DNA of 11,385 nucleotides, from positions 1 to 11,385 of the forward strand of contig JAZNWL010000024.1 of the NCBI GenBank assembly GCA_045593325.1. The letters are read 5' to 3'. Under the pieces are notes generated by a model. The model saw only the letters and a list, made by a program, of their open reading frames with translations. It was not told where the DNA came from and made no database searches. The position numbers and the translations under genes were made by a program. How positions within the stretch are numbered: the stretch's first letter is position 1; each line of letters starts with the position of its first letter. This stretch comes from UMGS1484 sp045593325. Lineage in GTDB: Bacteria > Bacillota > Clostridia > Oscillospirales > Acutalibacteraceae. Shown here piece after piece: positions 1-6,660 of the stretch.

Positions 1-1184
1 CCCCCCAACACTACGACACCCACTGCCTGCACCACTGCAAGAAGCATGCCCAAGGCGGCGGGAGTATCCTGGTCGCCCCCACGGAACAAGGATGAAATCC
101 CCCCTGTTAACAACCGCAGGTTTAACAAAACACAAACCACCAAACTGCCTGCATACAATCCCAAGGTTAAAGAGGGATTATCGCCCAGCAAGCCGTTGGT
201 AATGTCAAAACGGTCCACCAAGGTAAGAAGCAAGGTGAAAACAAACAAAGCAAAGGTAATCACCATGCGCAAGGTAGCGCTTCTCCGACGGGCAAGCAGG
301 TCAAACTTCACCTGGGAGGCATCCTGAATGGAATGATATTCTCCGTCATCCTGGAAGGTTTGAGGTTCGCCACTGTCTTCTTCGGTATGTTCCATTTGAA
401 ATCCGCTGACTTTTTGTTCTCGGTTGGAAAGAAATTCCCCTTCCCAGGCTTCCGGTTCCTCCACCAAAGCGGGGCTTTCGGCGGTGTCAAAGCCTTCCAG
501 GCGCACCTGACCGGTCAATTCGTCCACCTTCACGCCGCTTTTTAGAGAAACGGCAACGGTGGGGCTATCCCCAAAACCCGCGGGAGGAACAGCAGGTTTT
601 TCAGGAACGTGGCGGGTGGGTTCATAAACCGATTCCATTTCCTTGGCAACGTCGGTCACCCGTTTTTGGAATTCCTCTTGATTCACTTCTTCCATGGAAC
701 CAACGGGTTCCACCCTTTGGGGTTCCACAGGAGGATGCATACCCCCTGCGCTTTTATATAACAGTTGGGTGGGTTGTTCCAACACCTGAGTTTGTTCACT
801 TTTTAAAGAAGACAAAAACTCTTTGGACTCTTGCACCCCTGTCATGGTTTGAATGTCTTTCCCCTCTGCGGTTTCCCCATGGCGTTCATGCCAAGGGGTG
901 ATATCCGCCAAGGGGTCTTCTTTTTCTTCTTTTTTCTTTTTACGGGACTTTTTCTCTTGAGGTTGTGCCTTTTCTACCGGGACTTCTTCCACAGCAGGTT
1001 GTGTCACAGGTTTTTGGGGCAAGGAGACCTTTCCTTCTTTTTTGTAGGAAGTATCGGCTAAAATATCATCTACCAAAGAATCGGTTTCGCTTCTACTGAG
1101 GTTGACTCGTTTTTCATAAGTCATACCACGATTGGCAGAAAGTTCTTCTAAAATACTGTCAACCGAAAATTTTCCGTCACTCAT
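1..1184 (-). CDS. Hypothetical membrane protein with long charged N-terminal region (3' end cut by window edge)
   Basis: I do not recognise this family. The minus-strand frame stays open from an ATG at 1184 to the window edge, giving 394 residues without a stop. A GAGGTG ribosome binding site lies 5 nt before the ATG. Residues 1-300 look cytoplasmic and disordered, rich in Glu, Lys, Pro and Gln, with a basic/acidic stretch at 79-90. Two similar short motifs, VDSILEEL (8-15) and VDDILADT (38-45), suggest a duplicated interaction motif. A basic patch (LLARRRS, 297-303) precedes hydrophobic segments at about 304-322, 341-357 and 376-394, so this is probably a polytopic membrane protein with its N-terminus inside by the positive-inside rule. 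It starts 16 bp after the rlmB stop with no terminator between, so the two are probably cotranscribed. The C-terminal part is unseen and could hold a recognisable domain. That a gene is here is quite sure; its function is unknown. Confidence 0.8.
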   Translation of the reverse strand, partial: MSDGKFSVDSILEELSANRGMTYEKRVNLSRSETDSLVDDILADTSYKKEGKVSLPQKPVTQPAVEEVPVEKAQPQEKKSRKKKKEEKEDPLADITPWHERHGETAEGKDIQTMTGVQESKEFLSSLKSEQTQVLEQPTQLLYKSAGGMHPPVEPQRVEPVGSMEEVNQEEFQKRVTDVAKEMESVYEPTRHVPEKPAVPPAGFGDSPTVAVSLKSGVKVDELTGQVRLEGFDTAESPALVEEPEAWEGEFLSNREQKVSGFQMEHTEEDSGEPQTFQDDGEYHSIQDASQVKFDLLARRRSATLRMVITFALFVFTLLLTLVDRFDITNGLLGDNPSLTLGLYAGSLVVCVLLNLRLLTGGISSLFRGGDQDTPAALGMLLAVVQAVGVVVLG

Positions 1185-1200
1185 TCCCACACCTCATTTC

Positions 1201-1977
1201 TTATCGGTCAGAAGCGATCCGGTACAAAAGCACCCCTGCCGCCACCGAAGCATTTAACGAATTGATCTTCCCCTTCATGGGTAAGCTCACCAGTTGGTCA
1301 CACTTTTCTTTCACCAAACGGCTGATGCCGTTGCCTTCACTGCCAATGACCAAACCACAGCCTCCTTGATAATTGGGTTGACGGTAATCAACCCCTTGCA
1401 TATGAGCGCCATAAATCCAAACGCCCCGTTCCTGCAAGGTTTCAATGGTAGTCGCAAGGTTGGCAACCCGAATCACAGGTACGTAGGAAAGAGCTCCGCA
1501 AGCCGCTTTGGCTGCCGCCGCCGTCAAGGAAACACTGCGGCGTTTGGGAAGAATGACCCCGTGCACCCCGGTACATTCGGCAGTACGGATGATGGCACCC
1601 AGATTGTGAGGATCTTCCAAGCCGTCACAAATCACAAAGAAGGGGGCTTCTCCCCGTTCTTCCGCCAAGGCAAAGGCATCTTCCAAAGAGGCATACACCG
1701 CCGCCGAAAGGGTCAAAACTGCCCCTTGGTGGTTGGCATTCTGGGTAAGAGCATCTAACTTCTGGGCGGAGACTTCCTTAACGGGAATGCCCCGCTGACT
1801 TGCCATAGCGGCAAGGCGGCCCAAGGCGCCTCCATGCTCCCCTTTTTGCAAAAACAGGCAATCGGGATTTTCAGCGGTTTTAATTCCTTCTTCCACCGAA
1901 TTCCGCCCACAAAGAACGGGAATTTCAGGTTCAAATTCCCCTTTGTTTTTATATTCACGGTGATTTTGTTGTTTCAT
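1201..1977 (-). CDS. rlmB: 23S rRNA (guanosine-2'-O-)-methyltransferase RlmB, TrmH/SpoU family
   Basis: A 258-residue SPOUT-class methyltransferase. RlmB methylates the ribose 2'-OH of G2251 (E. coli numbering) in the 23S rRNA P-loop, using S-adenosylmethionine. The N-terminal substrate-binding domain has CGRNSVEEGI (23-32). The catalytic domain has all three SpoU motifs: DGLEDPHNLGAIIRTA (118-133), GLVIGSEGNGIS (208-219) and SLPMKGKINSLNASVAAGV (231-249). Asn125, Arg131, Glu214, Ser240 and Asn242 line up with the catalytic residues of E. coli RlmB at a near-constant offset. The start at 1977 fits a complete N-terminal domain, although only a weak G-rich run (GTGGGGGT) lies upstream as ribosome binding site. 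The first 18 residues are a polar extension before the conserved core. It is the first gene of a short minus-strand unit with the membrane protein downstream. The family is certain. The exact substrate nucleotide is inferred, since related TrmH-type enzymes modify other sites. Confidence 0.93.
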   Translation of the reverse strand: MKQQNHREYKNKGEFEPEIPVLCGRNSVEEGIKTAENPDCLFLQKGEHGGALGRLAAMASQRGIPVKEVSAQKLDALTQNANHQGAVLTLSAAVYASLEDAFALAEERGEAPFFVICDGLEDPHNLGAIIRTAECTGVHGVILPKRRSVSLTAAAAKAACGALSYVPVIRVANLATTIETLQERGVWIYGAHMQGVDYRQPNYQGGCGLVIGSEGNGISRLVKEKCDQLVSLPMKGKINSLNASVAAGVLLYRIASDR

Positions 1978-2017
1978 AACAGTACAATACCCCCACTATA
2001 TCTATTATAATAAAATC

Positions 2018-2023
2018 AGTATA
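2018..2023 (-). promoter_or_regulatory. Candidate extended -10 promoter for rlmB
   Basis: Reading the minus strand, TGGTATACT forms an extended -10 element about 40 nt before the rlmB start. No good -35 lies 17 bp further up; the hexamer there is roughly TTCTCT. A second possible -10, TATAAT, lies at 2004-2009. Which of the two is used cannot be decided from sequence. Confidence 0.4.
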
Positions 2024-2092
2024 CCACAAAATAAGACAAAAGAGAACAGGAAAATTGCATTTTTCACAACTTTTTTCCTTCTTCCTTTTTCC

Positions 2093-2108
2093 TTACCATT
2101 CTTGGTAA
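2093..2108. promoter_or_regulatory. Operator-like palindrome upstream of the sugar operon
   Basis: TTACCA-TTCT-TGGTAA is a perfect 6-bp inverted repeat with a 4-bp spacer, about 90 bp upstream of the sugar operon -10 box. It could bind a dimeric repressor or activator. It does not match an operator consensus I know, and a palindrome this short can arise by chance. Confidence 0.25.
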
Positions 2109-2176
2109 ACACCTCTCGCAGAAACATTGAAATCCTGTAAAAAACATTGTATATCTACTTTTATCTTGAAATTACC

Positions 2177-2204
2177 TTTACTTTCCTTTTTTTATCGGTA
2201 TAAT
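2177..2204 (+). promoter_or_regulatory. Sigma-A-type promoter of the sugar operon
   Basis: A perfect -10 box TATAAT lies at 2199-2204, with a partial -35 TTTACT at 2177-2182 and a 16-bp spacer. It lies 42 bp before the ATG at 2247 and in the same direction. The -10 is convincing; the weak -35 leaves room for an activator. Confidence 0.65.
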
Positions 2205-2246
2205 GAAAATAACTTCTTATGCTACGGAAAGAAAGGATTGTTCACC

Positions 2247-3029
2247 ATGAAAATTGGCATTCAACTTTACACCCTGCGGGATTACTGCAAAACTCCCGAA
2301 GACATTTACAAAACCTTAAAAAGAGTTGCTGATATTGGTTACACCGCTGTACAAATGTCCGGCGTTGGCAAAATCGAATACAGCTTATTTAAAGAATATT
2401 GCGACGAGTTTGGTTTGGACATTGTTTCCACCCACAACTCCTTTGACCGCATTACCAAAGACACCGAACAACTGATCAAAGACCATGAAGTTATGGAATG
2501 TGATTACATCGGCATTGGCGCTCCTACCCCCGACCAATGCGATACTTCCGAACACTTTAAAGAATTTTTAGATGCTTTGGCAGTTGCCGCTGAAAAAATT
2601 CACGCAGCAGGCAAAACCTTCTGCTATCACAACCATCATCTGGAATTCCAAAAATTTGACGATGGCTTTGTTGCCATGGATTATATGTTGGAAACCTTCC
2701 CCAAACACGTACAATTCATTGTTGACACCTTCTGGGTGGAATACACCGGTACCAAAGCCGCTGACCACTTGCGTCGTTTGGCCGGTCGTATCGACTGTAT
2801 TCACTACAAAGACTTGATTGAACGACCCAAAGCTGACGGAGAAGAAGGCGAAATGGAAAAAGTATACGCTCCTGTTGGCGAAGGTGTTTTGGACTGGGCA
2901 GAAATTAACAAAGCCAGTGAAGAAGGCGGCGTGAAATGGATCGTTGTAGAACAAGATGCTTGCGAAGAGGATCCCTTTGTATGCATTGAAACCAGTTATA
3001 ATAACCTGAAAGCCATGGGCTATCGCTAA
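2247..3029 (+). CDS. Sugar phosphate isomerase/epimerase (xylose isomerase-like TIM barrel)
   Basis: A 260-residue protein of the AP-endonuclease-2/xylose-isomerase-like TIM-barrel superfamily, whose members isomerise, epimerise or dehydrate sugars and cyclitols with a divalent metal. The first strand is MKIGIQLYTLRD. Likely metal ligands follow in the family order and spacing: Glu133 in YHNHHLEF, Asp160 in FIVDTFW, His186 in CIHYKD and Glu235 in VVEQD. I chose the ATG at 2247 because GAAAGG lies just upstream and the barrel begins there. An ATG at 2127 in the same frame would add 40 unrelated residues across the TATAAT promoter. It lies 28 bp before a Gfo/Idh/MocA oxidoreductase, a pairing common in catabolism of inositol, rare sugars and 3-keto-glycosides. 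Relatives include IolE-like inosose dehydratases and 3-keto-sugar-acting enzymes. The fold is clear; the substrate is not. No signal peptide is seen, so it is cytoplasmic. Confidence 0.88.
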   Translation: MKIGIQLYTLRDYCKTPEDIYKTLKRVADIGYTAVQMSGVGKIEYSLFKEYCDEFGLDIVSTHNSFDRITKDTEQLIKDHEVMECDYIGIGAPTPDQCDTSEHFKEFLDALAVAAEKIHAAGKTFCYHNHHLEFQKFDDGFVAMDYMLETFPKHVQFIVDTFWVEYTGTKAADHLRRLAGRIDCIHYKDLIERPKADGEEGEMEKVYAPVGEGVLDWAEINKASEEGGVKWIVVEQDACEEDPFVCIETSYNNLKAMGYR

Positions 3030-3057
3030 TTTCCTTTAAAACAAGGAGGAATCCTTT

Positions 3058-4074
3058 ATGTTTACTGCTGCCATTGTTGGATGTGGTGCCATTGCCAACG
3101 TGCACGCCGCCGCATTGAACGCTATGGATAACGTAACCGTTATCGGCTGTGCCGACATTAAACCCGAAAAAGCCAAAGCCATGGCAACCAAATTGGATTG
3201 CCCTGCGTACGCTTCTTTGGAAGAAATGTTGGATGCCAAGAAACCCGACGTATTACATATCTGCACCCCTCATCATCTTCACGTTCCCATGGCTTTAGAA
3301 GCCATCCGTCGGGGAATCGCTGTTTTAAGTGAAAAACCTGAGGGAATTTCCTTGGAACAGTTAAACGCTTTGGCGAAAGAAGAAGAAAATGGTGCCCGCA
3401 TTGGCATTTGCTTTCAAAACCGTTACAATGAAGCGGTGGAAGAAGCCAGACTTCTTCTGAAAAACGGACGAACAGGAAAGATTCGAGGGGTACGCGCTTT
3501 TGTAACCTGGAATCGCCAAGCACCTTATTATACCGACAGCGGTTGGCGGGGTTCTATGGAAACCGAAGGTGGCGGGGTTATGATCAACCAAGCCATTCAC
3601 ACCTTGGATCTAATTCAATACTTGTGCGGTTATCCCCTTTCAGTGCAAGGTCACGTGGATAACTTCCATCTGAAAGACGTTATCACTGTGGAAGACACCG
3701 CAACCCTTTACCTGAAACTTCCTTGCGACGTTCCCGGCATTATGTTTGCCACCACTGCTTATTCAGTAGACTCCCCGGTGGTTTTGGAAATTGTTTGTGA
3801 AGAGTTGGTATTGCGGTTAGAAGGCAACACCTTGAAACTGTTAGACAAACACGGACAAATTGAAATCACCTCCGCCCCTGTGGAATATAAAAAGACCAAC
3901 TCGGTTGGCAAATGCTATTGGGGAGACGGTCATCCCAGTTTGTTCCGGGATTTCTACCATTGCATGGAAGAAGATCAGCCCTTCCCTCTTGGTGCAGTAG
4001 AAGGCGCCAAAGCAGTTAAGATTCTTTTGGGATTATACGAATCTTCCAAAACAGGAAAAATTGTAAGATTATAA
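3058..4074 (+). CDS. Gfo/Idh/MocA-family NAD(P)-dependent oxidoreductase
   Basis: A 338-residue dehydrogenase that probably oxidises a sugar or cyclitol hydroxyl with NAD(P). The Rossmann domain starts with IVGCGAIANVHAAAL (glycines 8 and 10). An Asp follows the second strand (CADIKPEKA, Asp33), which favours NAD over NADP. EKP at 92-94 supplies the catalytic Lys93. The C-terminal alpha/beta domain has GGGVMINQAIHTLDL (171-185), with His181 as the catalytic histidine and Asn177 where many relatives have Asp, a common variant. An AAGGAGG site lies 7 nt before the ATG. It follows the TIM-barrel gene by 28 bp and is followed at once by a terminator, so the two form a complete bicistronic operon. 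A plausible scheme is oxidation to a keto intermediate by this enzyme, with isomerisation, dehydration or cleavage by its partner. No sugar transporter lies in the window, so the substrate is open. Confidence 0.9.
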   Translation: MFTAAIVGCGAIANVHAAALNAMDNVTVIGCADIKPEKAKAMATKLDCPAYASLEEMLDAKKPDVLHICTPHHLHVPMALEAIRRGIAVLSEKPEGISLEQLNALAKEEENGARIGICFQNRYNEAVEEARLLLKNGRTGKIRGVRAFVTWNRQAPYYTDSGWRGSMETEGGGVMINQAIHTLDLIQYLCGYPLSVQGHVDNFHLKDVITVEDTATLYLKLPCDVPGIMFATTAYSVDSPVVLEIVCEELVLRLEGNTLKLLDKHGQIEITSAPVEYKKTNSVGKCYWGDGHPSLFRDFYHCMEEDQPFPLGAVEGAKAVKILLGLYESSKTGKIVRL

Positions 4075-4081
4075 AATATTT

Positions 4082-4121
4082 AAAGGAGTTGTAAAAACGA
4101 AAGTTTTTACAACTCCTTTTT
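4082..4121 (+). terminator. Rho-independent terminator of the sugar operon
   Basis: A perfect 17-bp stem (4082-4098 with 4103-4119) closed by a GAAA tetraloop ends in a run of T, beginning 8 nt after the oxidoreductase stop. The outer A/T pairs merge with the T-tract, as in classic intrinsic terminators. On the other strand it could also stop stray transcripts arriving from ribU. Confidence 0.9.
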
Positions 4122-4160
4122 AGGGGATAGGAAAAAGAGATACAGAACGGACAAACCGAG

Positions 4161-4188
4161 CAAAAACAAGGGAAATCCCTTGTTTTTG
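4161..4188. terminator. Bidirectional terminator-like hairpin in convergent gap
   Basis: A 12-bp perfect stem (4161-4172 with 4177-4188) has an AAAT loop. Its outer arms are A5 and T5, so both strands read as a CAAGGG/CCCTTG core followed by TTTTT. It lies between convergent transcription units, where a two-way terminator is expected. Confidence 0.65.
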
Positions 4189-4259
4189 GTACCCGAAGGC
4201 AAGGTTGTTCCGTAGCATAAGGCTAAGATTTTTTTAACATCTTTATATTTTAGATTATT

Positions 4260-4300
4260 TAAGGGGTTCTTACAGGTATAGTTCCTGTAAGAACCCCTTA
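4260..4300. repeat. Perfect 17-bp inverted repeat downstream of ribU
   Basis: Arms at 4260-4276 and 4284-4300 are exact complements with a 7-nt loop. It starts 56 nt past the ribU stop and may end that transcript, but the minus-strand flank after it is not T-rich, so it is a poor classical terminator. The plus-strand flank is modestly T-rich. The stem has the same length as the 4082 hairpin and similar arms. Confidence 0.6.
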
Positions 4301-4355
4301 CTTTATATTGTTTTATGCGGTCAGCGCTTTTTTTACATCCCATTTTTCATGGTGA

Positions 4356-5033
4356 TTAAAAGGCGCGGAAGACTTCAAAGGAACCGTCCAGCAGGAAGAA
4401 TAGCACAGCCACCGAAATACCGATTGCCACAAGAGAAATTGCTGTTAGCATAGCGGTTCTTTTATCGAATCGATAGGTTGATTCTTCTTTAACAGGCAGC
4501 AAACCCGTACGTTTTAGTCCTGTGGTGAAAGGTTTATAAATTAACAGGGTAACGCCGCTATTGACCACCGATTTTATAGCATTGAAAGGAAGCAACAAGG
4601 CGGGGATCATAGCAGCAACCTCTCCCCTGGGAACACCCATATAAAAGGGAGTAATAAACAAATTGGCTAAAATCATCACAGCAGTCATGGCAAAGGCGGC
4701 GGTAATCACGCCTACCACGGCACCACATAAGTTTTTGCGGTAACGGTAAATACACCCGCAAGTAAAAGTGAAGGTTGCACTGGAAAGAAAATTCATGATT
4801 AGCCCATATACTCCGGTATCGCTGACAGTAATCAACTCCAGCAGGGCAACCACAGCAGAGGAGATCACACCCCACAGGGGACCATATAATAACGATGCGA
4901 TGGCAAGCACAGCATCCTTAATGTCGAACGTTAAAAATGTGACCTTAAAGTGGAACACAAACATACACAGATAAGCCAAGGCGCAAACCATGGCTACAAC
5001 AATGATCTTTTTCGTTTTTACAGAGGAATTCAT
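4356..5033 (-). CDS. ribU: Riboflavin ECF transporter substrate-binding (S) component RibU
   Basis: A 225-residue, very hydrophobic membrane protein. RibU binds riboflavin and works with the shared ECF module (EcfA, EcfA', EcfT), encoded elsewhere, to import it. RibU-like features include an early Asp-rich loop before helix 2 (FDIKDAVLAIASLLYGPLWG, 36-55), MNFLSSATFT (80-89), NLFITPFYMG (124-133) and LPFNAIKSVVNSGVTLLIYK (148-167). About six helices form the S-component core. A further C-terminal helix at about 194-216 goes beyond the common size and looks like an extension. The start at 5033 has AGAAGG 8 nt upstream. The upstream FMN riboswitch makes a riboflavin substrate nearly certain. 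It is a single-gene unit; no riboflavin biosynthesis genes lie beside it. Confidence 0.92.
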   Translation of the reverse strand: MNSSVKTKKIIVVAMVCALAYLCMFVFHFKVTFLTFDIKDAVLAIASLLYGPLWGVISSAVVALLELITVSDTGVYGLIMNFLSSATFTFTCGCIYRYRKNLCGAVVGVITAAFAMTAVMILANLFITPFYMGVPRGEVAAMIPALLLPFNAIKSVVNSGVTLLIYKPFTTGLKRTGLLPVKEESTYRFDKRTAMLTAISLVAIGISVAVLFFLLDGSFEVFRAF

Positions 5034-5055
5034 AAAACAAACCTTCTTTTAGGTA

Positions 5056-5085
5056 AAAAATAACCCCGCAATCAACATTGCGGAG
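5056..5085 (-). terminator. Riboswitch expression-platform terminator before ribU
   Basis: On the minus strand, CTCCGCAAT-GTTG-ATTGCGGGG forms a 9-bp stem (one G-U pair) followed by TTATTTTTT, about 25 nt before the ribU start. It lies between the FMN aptamer and the ribosome binding site, where a ligand-controlled terminator belongs. Its G-rich 3' arm (GGGGTT) could instead pair with AACCC at about 5105, a possible antiterminator. Confidence 0.75.
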
Positions 5086-5095
5086 CAAACAGTTT

Positions 5096-5114
5096 ACCAA
5101 CCCCTTGGGTTGGT
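5096..5114 (-). promoter_or_regulatory. Linker hairpin between FMN aptamer and terminator
   Basis: ACCAACCC-AAG-GGGTTGGT is a perfect 8-bp hairpin on the minus strand, just 3' of the aptamer. It contains the AACCC that could pair with the terminator 3' arm, so it may act as an anti-antiterminator. That role is inference from base complementarity only. Confidence 0.5.
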
Positions 5115-5119
5115 TTTTC

Positions 5120-5258
5120 GTTTCTTTCATCCGGACTCTGGTTTTCACAAAAACACTTTACCGTCGGCTTCGGAATCTCACCGAAATCAGCACGTCGCTC
5201 GCGGGCTTGTGGGCATACACCCCATTACCGCCGGTGGAGAATTACACTCCGCCCCGAA
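5120..5258 (-). ncRNA. FMN riboswitch (RFN element)
   Basis: The minus strand shows the conserved RFN blocks in order: GGGGCGGAGTGTAATTCTCC, ACCGGCGGTAATGGG, AGCCCGCGAGCG, CTGATTTCGGTGAGATTCCG, AAGCCGACGGT and GTCCGGATGAAAGAA. These make up the six-helix junction that binds flavin mononucleotide. The aptamer ends about 85 nt before ribU with a terminator hairpin between, so high FMN should switch off riboflavin import. All core blocks are intact, so I expect it to work. Confidence 0.95.
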
Positions 5259-5272
5259 ACAAATATGGAATT

Positions 5273-5302
5273 TTTAAAGGATAACTGCCGCCTTGTTGCC
5301 AA
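5273..5302 (-). promoter_or_regulatory. Candidate promoter of the ribU riboswitch transcript
   Basis: Minus-strand TTGGCA (5297-5302), an 18-bp spacer and TTTAAA (5273-5278) end about 15 nt before the aptamer, the right distance for a short leader. The -35 lies inside the tuf terminator hairpin. The alternative is read-through from tuf. Confidence 0.4.
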
Positions 5303-5310
5303 GGCGGCAG
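5285..5310 (-). terminator. Terminator of the str operon after tuf
   Basis: CTGCCGCCTT-GGCAAC-AAGGCGGCAG is a perfect 10-bp GC-rich stem, 22 nt past the tuf stop. The following tract is only TTATCCTTT, so termination may be incomplete and some transcripts could reach the riboswitch. Confidence 0.75.
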
Positions 5311-5332
5311 AAAAACACTAAAAACGATTCAA

Positions 5333-6538
5333 TTAGTCGTTGATAGCGGTAACAACACCGGAACCTACAGTACGGCCACCTTCACGGATAGCGAAGCGAA
5401 GACCTTCTTCGATAGCGATGGGGGTGATGAGTTCAACGTTGATTTCAACGTTATCACCAGGCATACACATTTCTACACCGTCATCCAATTTGATGGAACC
5501 GGTAACGTCGGTGGTACGGAAGTAGAATTGAGGACGATAGTTGTTAAAGAAGGGAGTATGACGGCCGCCTTCATCCTTGGACAATACGTAAACTTGACCA
5601 CGGAATTTGGTGTGGGGTTGGATAGAACCGGGAGCGCAGAGAACTTGACCGCGTTCGATTTCGTTTCTTTGAACACCACGGAGCAAAGCACCGATGTTAT
5701 CGCCGGCTTCTGCGAAGTCGAGGATTTTACGGAACATTTCGATACCAGTGCAAACAACTTTACGTTTTTCATCGGTCAAACCAACGATTTCGACTTCTTC
5801 ACCGGTTTTCAGAACGCCACGTTCTACACGGCCGGTAGCAACAGTACCACGACCGGTAATGGTCATAACGTCTTCAACAGGCATCAAGAAAGGCATGTCA
5901 GCTTTACGATCGGGAGTGGGGATGTATTCGTCAACAGCTTTCATCAATTCCAAGATGCATTGGGTTTCGGGAGCATTAGCGGTGTCATCACCGTTGTATT
6001 GCAAAGCGCCCAAAGCAGAACCTTTAATGATGGGAATATCATCACCGGGGAATTCGTATTCGCTCAAGGTTTCACGGATTTCCATTTCAACCAATTCCAG
6101 CAATTCGGGATCGTCAACCATGTCGCATTTGTTCATGAAAACAACGATGGCAGGTACACCTACCTGACGAGCAAGCAGGATGTGTTCACGGGTTTGAGCC
6201 ATGGGGCCGTCGGTAGCAGCGATAACCAAGATAGCGCCGTCCATCTGAGCAGCACCGGTGATCATGTTTTTGATATAGTCGGCGTGGCCAGGGCAGTCAA
6301 CGTGAGCGTAGTGACGGTTAGCGGTACGATATTCAACGTGAGCAGTGTTGATGGTGATACCACGTTCTCTTTCTTCGGGAGCCTTGTCGATGTTTTCGAA
6401 ATCAACTTTTTCAGCCAAACCCAAGTTAGAAAGAGTTTTGGTGATAGCAGCGGTCAAAGTGGTTTTACCATGGTCAACGTGACCAACGGTACCAATGTTT
6501 ACGTGGGGTAAAGATCTGTCAAATTTTTCCTTAGCCAT
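5333..6538 (-). CDS. tuf: Elongation factor Tu
   Basis: A 401-residue EF-Tu, the GTPase that brings aminoacyl-tRNA to the ribosomal A site. The GTPase domain has the P-loop GHVDHGKT (19-26), switch I with RGITINTAHVEY (59-70), DCPGH (81-85, His85 catalytic), NKCD (136-139) and the SAL loop (174-176). Domains II and III follow with GRGTVATGRVERG, HTPFFNNYRPQFYFRTTDVTG split across the usual positions, and a C-terminal REGGRTVGSGVV. Length and order are normal. AGGAGG lies 8 nt before the ATG. It is the last gene of the str operon, 122 bp after fusA, with its own candidate promoter in that gap and a terminator downstream. Codon use suggests very high expression. No defect is seen. Another tuf copy could exist elsewhere. 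Confidence 0.99.
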   Translation of the reverse strand: MAKEKFDRSLPHVNIGTVGHVDHGKTTLTAAITKTLSNLGLAEKVDFENIDKAPEERERGITINTAHVEYRTANRHYAHVDCPGHADYIKNMITGAAQMDGAILVIAATDGPMAQTREHILLARQVGVPAIVVFMNKCDMVDDPELLELVEMEIRETLSEYEFPGDDIPIIKGSALGALQYNGDDTANAPETQCILELMKAVDEYIPTPDRKADMPFLMPVEDVMTITGRGTVATGRVERGVLKTGEEVEIVGLTDEKRKVVCTGIEMFRKILDFAEAGDNIGALLRGVQRNEIERGQVLCAPGSIQPHTKFRGQVYVLSKDEGGRHTPFFNNYRPQFYFRTTDVTGSIKLDDGVEMCMPGDNVEINVELITPIAIEEGLRFAIREGGRTVGSGVVTAIND

Positions 6539-6603
6539 TGGAATTTCCTCCTTTTATTGAAAACAAAAAATTATGATGTTAGCGGCATACACCGCATAGT
6601 TAT

Positions 6604-6632
6604 AGTTTACCAATACTTTTGAAAAAAAGCAA
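6604..6632 (-). promoter_or_regulatory. Candidate internal promoter for tuf
   Basis: In the fusA-tuf gap the minus strand has TTGCTT (6627-6632), a 17-bp spacer and an extended -10 TGGTAAACT (hexamer 6604-6609), about 65 nt before the tuf ATG. The match is moderate. Extra tuf expression over fusA is common in bacteria, which makes an internal promoter plausible. Confidence 0.5.
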
Positions 6633-6660
6633 GTGCTTTTACACAAAAAGTATATCAAAC

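Larger units (their letters stand above)
4075..4355. other. Convergent intergenic region, no credible gene
   Basis: This 281-bp gap between the sugar operon and ribU is dominated by three perfect hairpins, described separately. The stretch 4189-4259 shows no promoter or structure I can name. A 78-codon minus-strand frame crosses it but reads through two of the hairpins, lacks a convincing ribosome binding site and is judged spurious. Confidence 0.6.

Noticed and set aside
831..1061. Plus-strand frame with a poly-Phe run
   Set aside because: It is the antisense image of the Lys/Glu-rich stretch of the minus-strand membrane protein.
2127..2246. A 40-residue N-terminal extension of the TIM-barrel protein
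   Set aside because: It would cover the TATAAT promoter and the ribosome binding site, and the family fold begins at the ATG at 2247.
4107..4343. A 78-codon minus-strand frame in the convergent gap
   Set aside because: It crosses two perfect hairpins, has no convincing ribosome binding site and no recognisable domain.
5528..6511. A 327-codon open frame on the plus strand
   Set aside because: Antisense to tuf with the same shadow composition.
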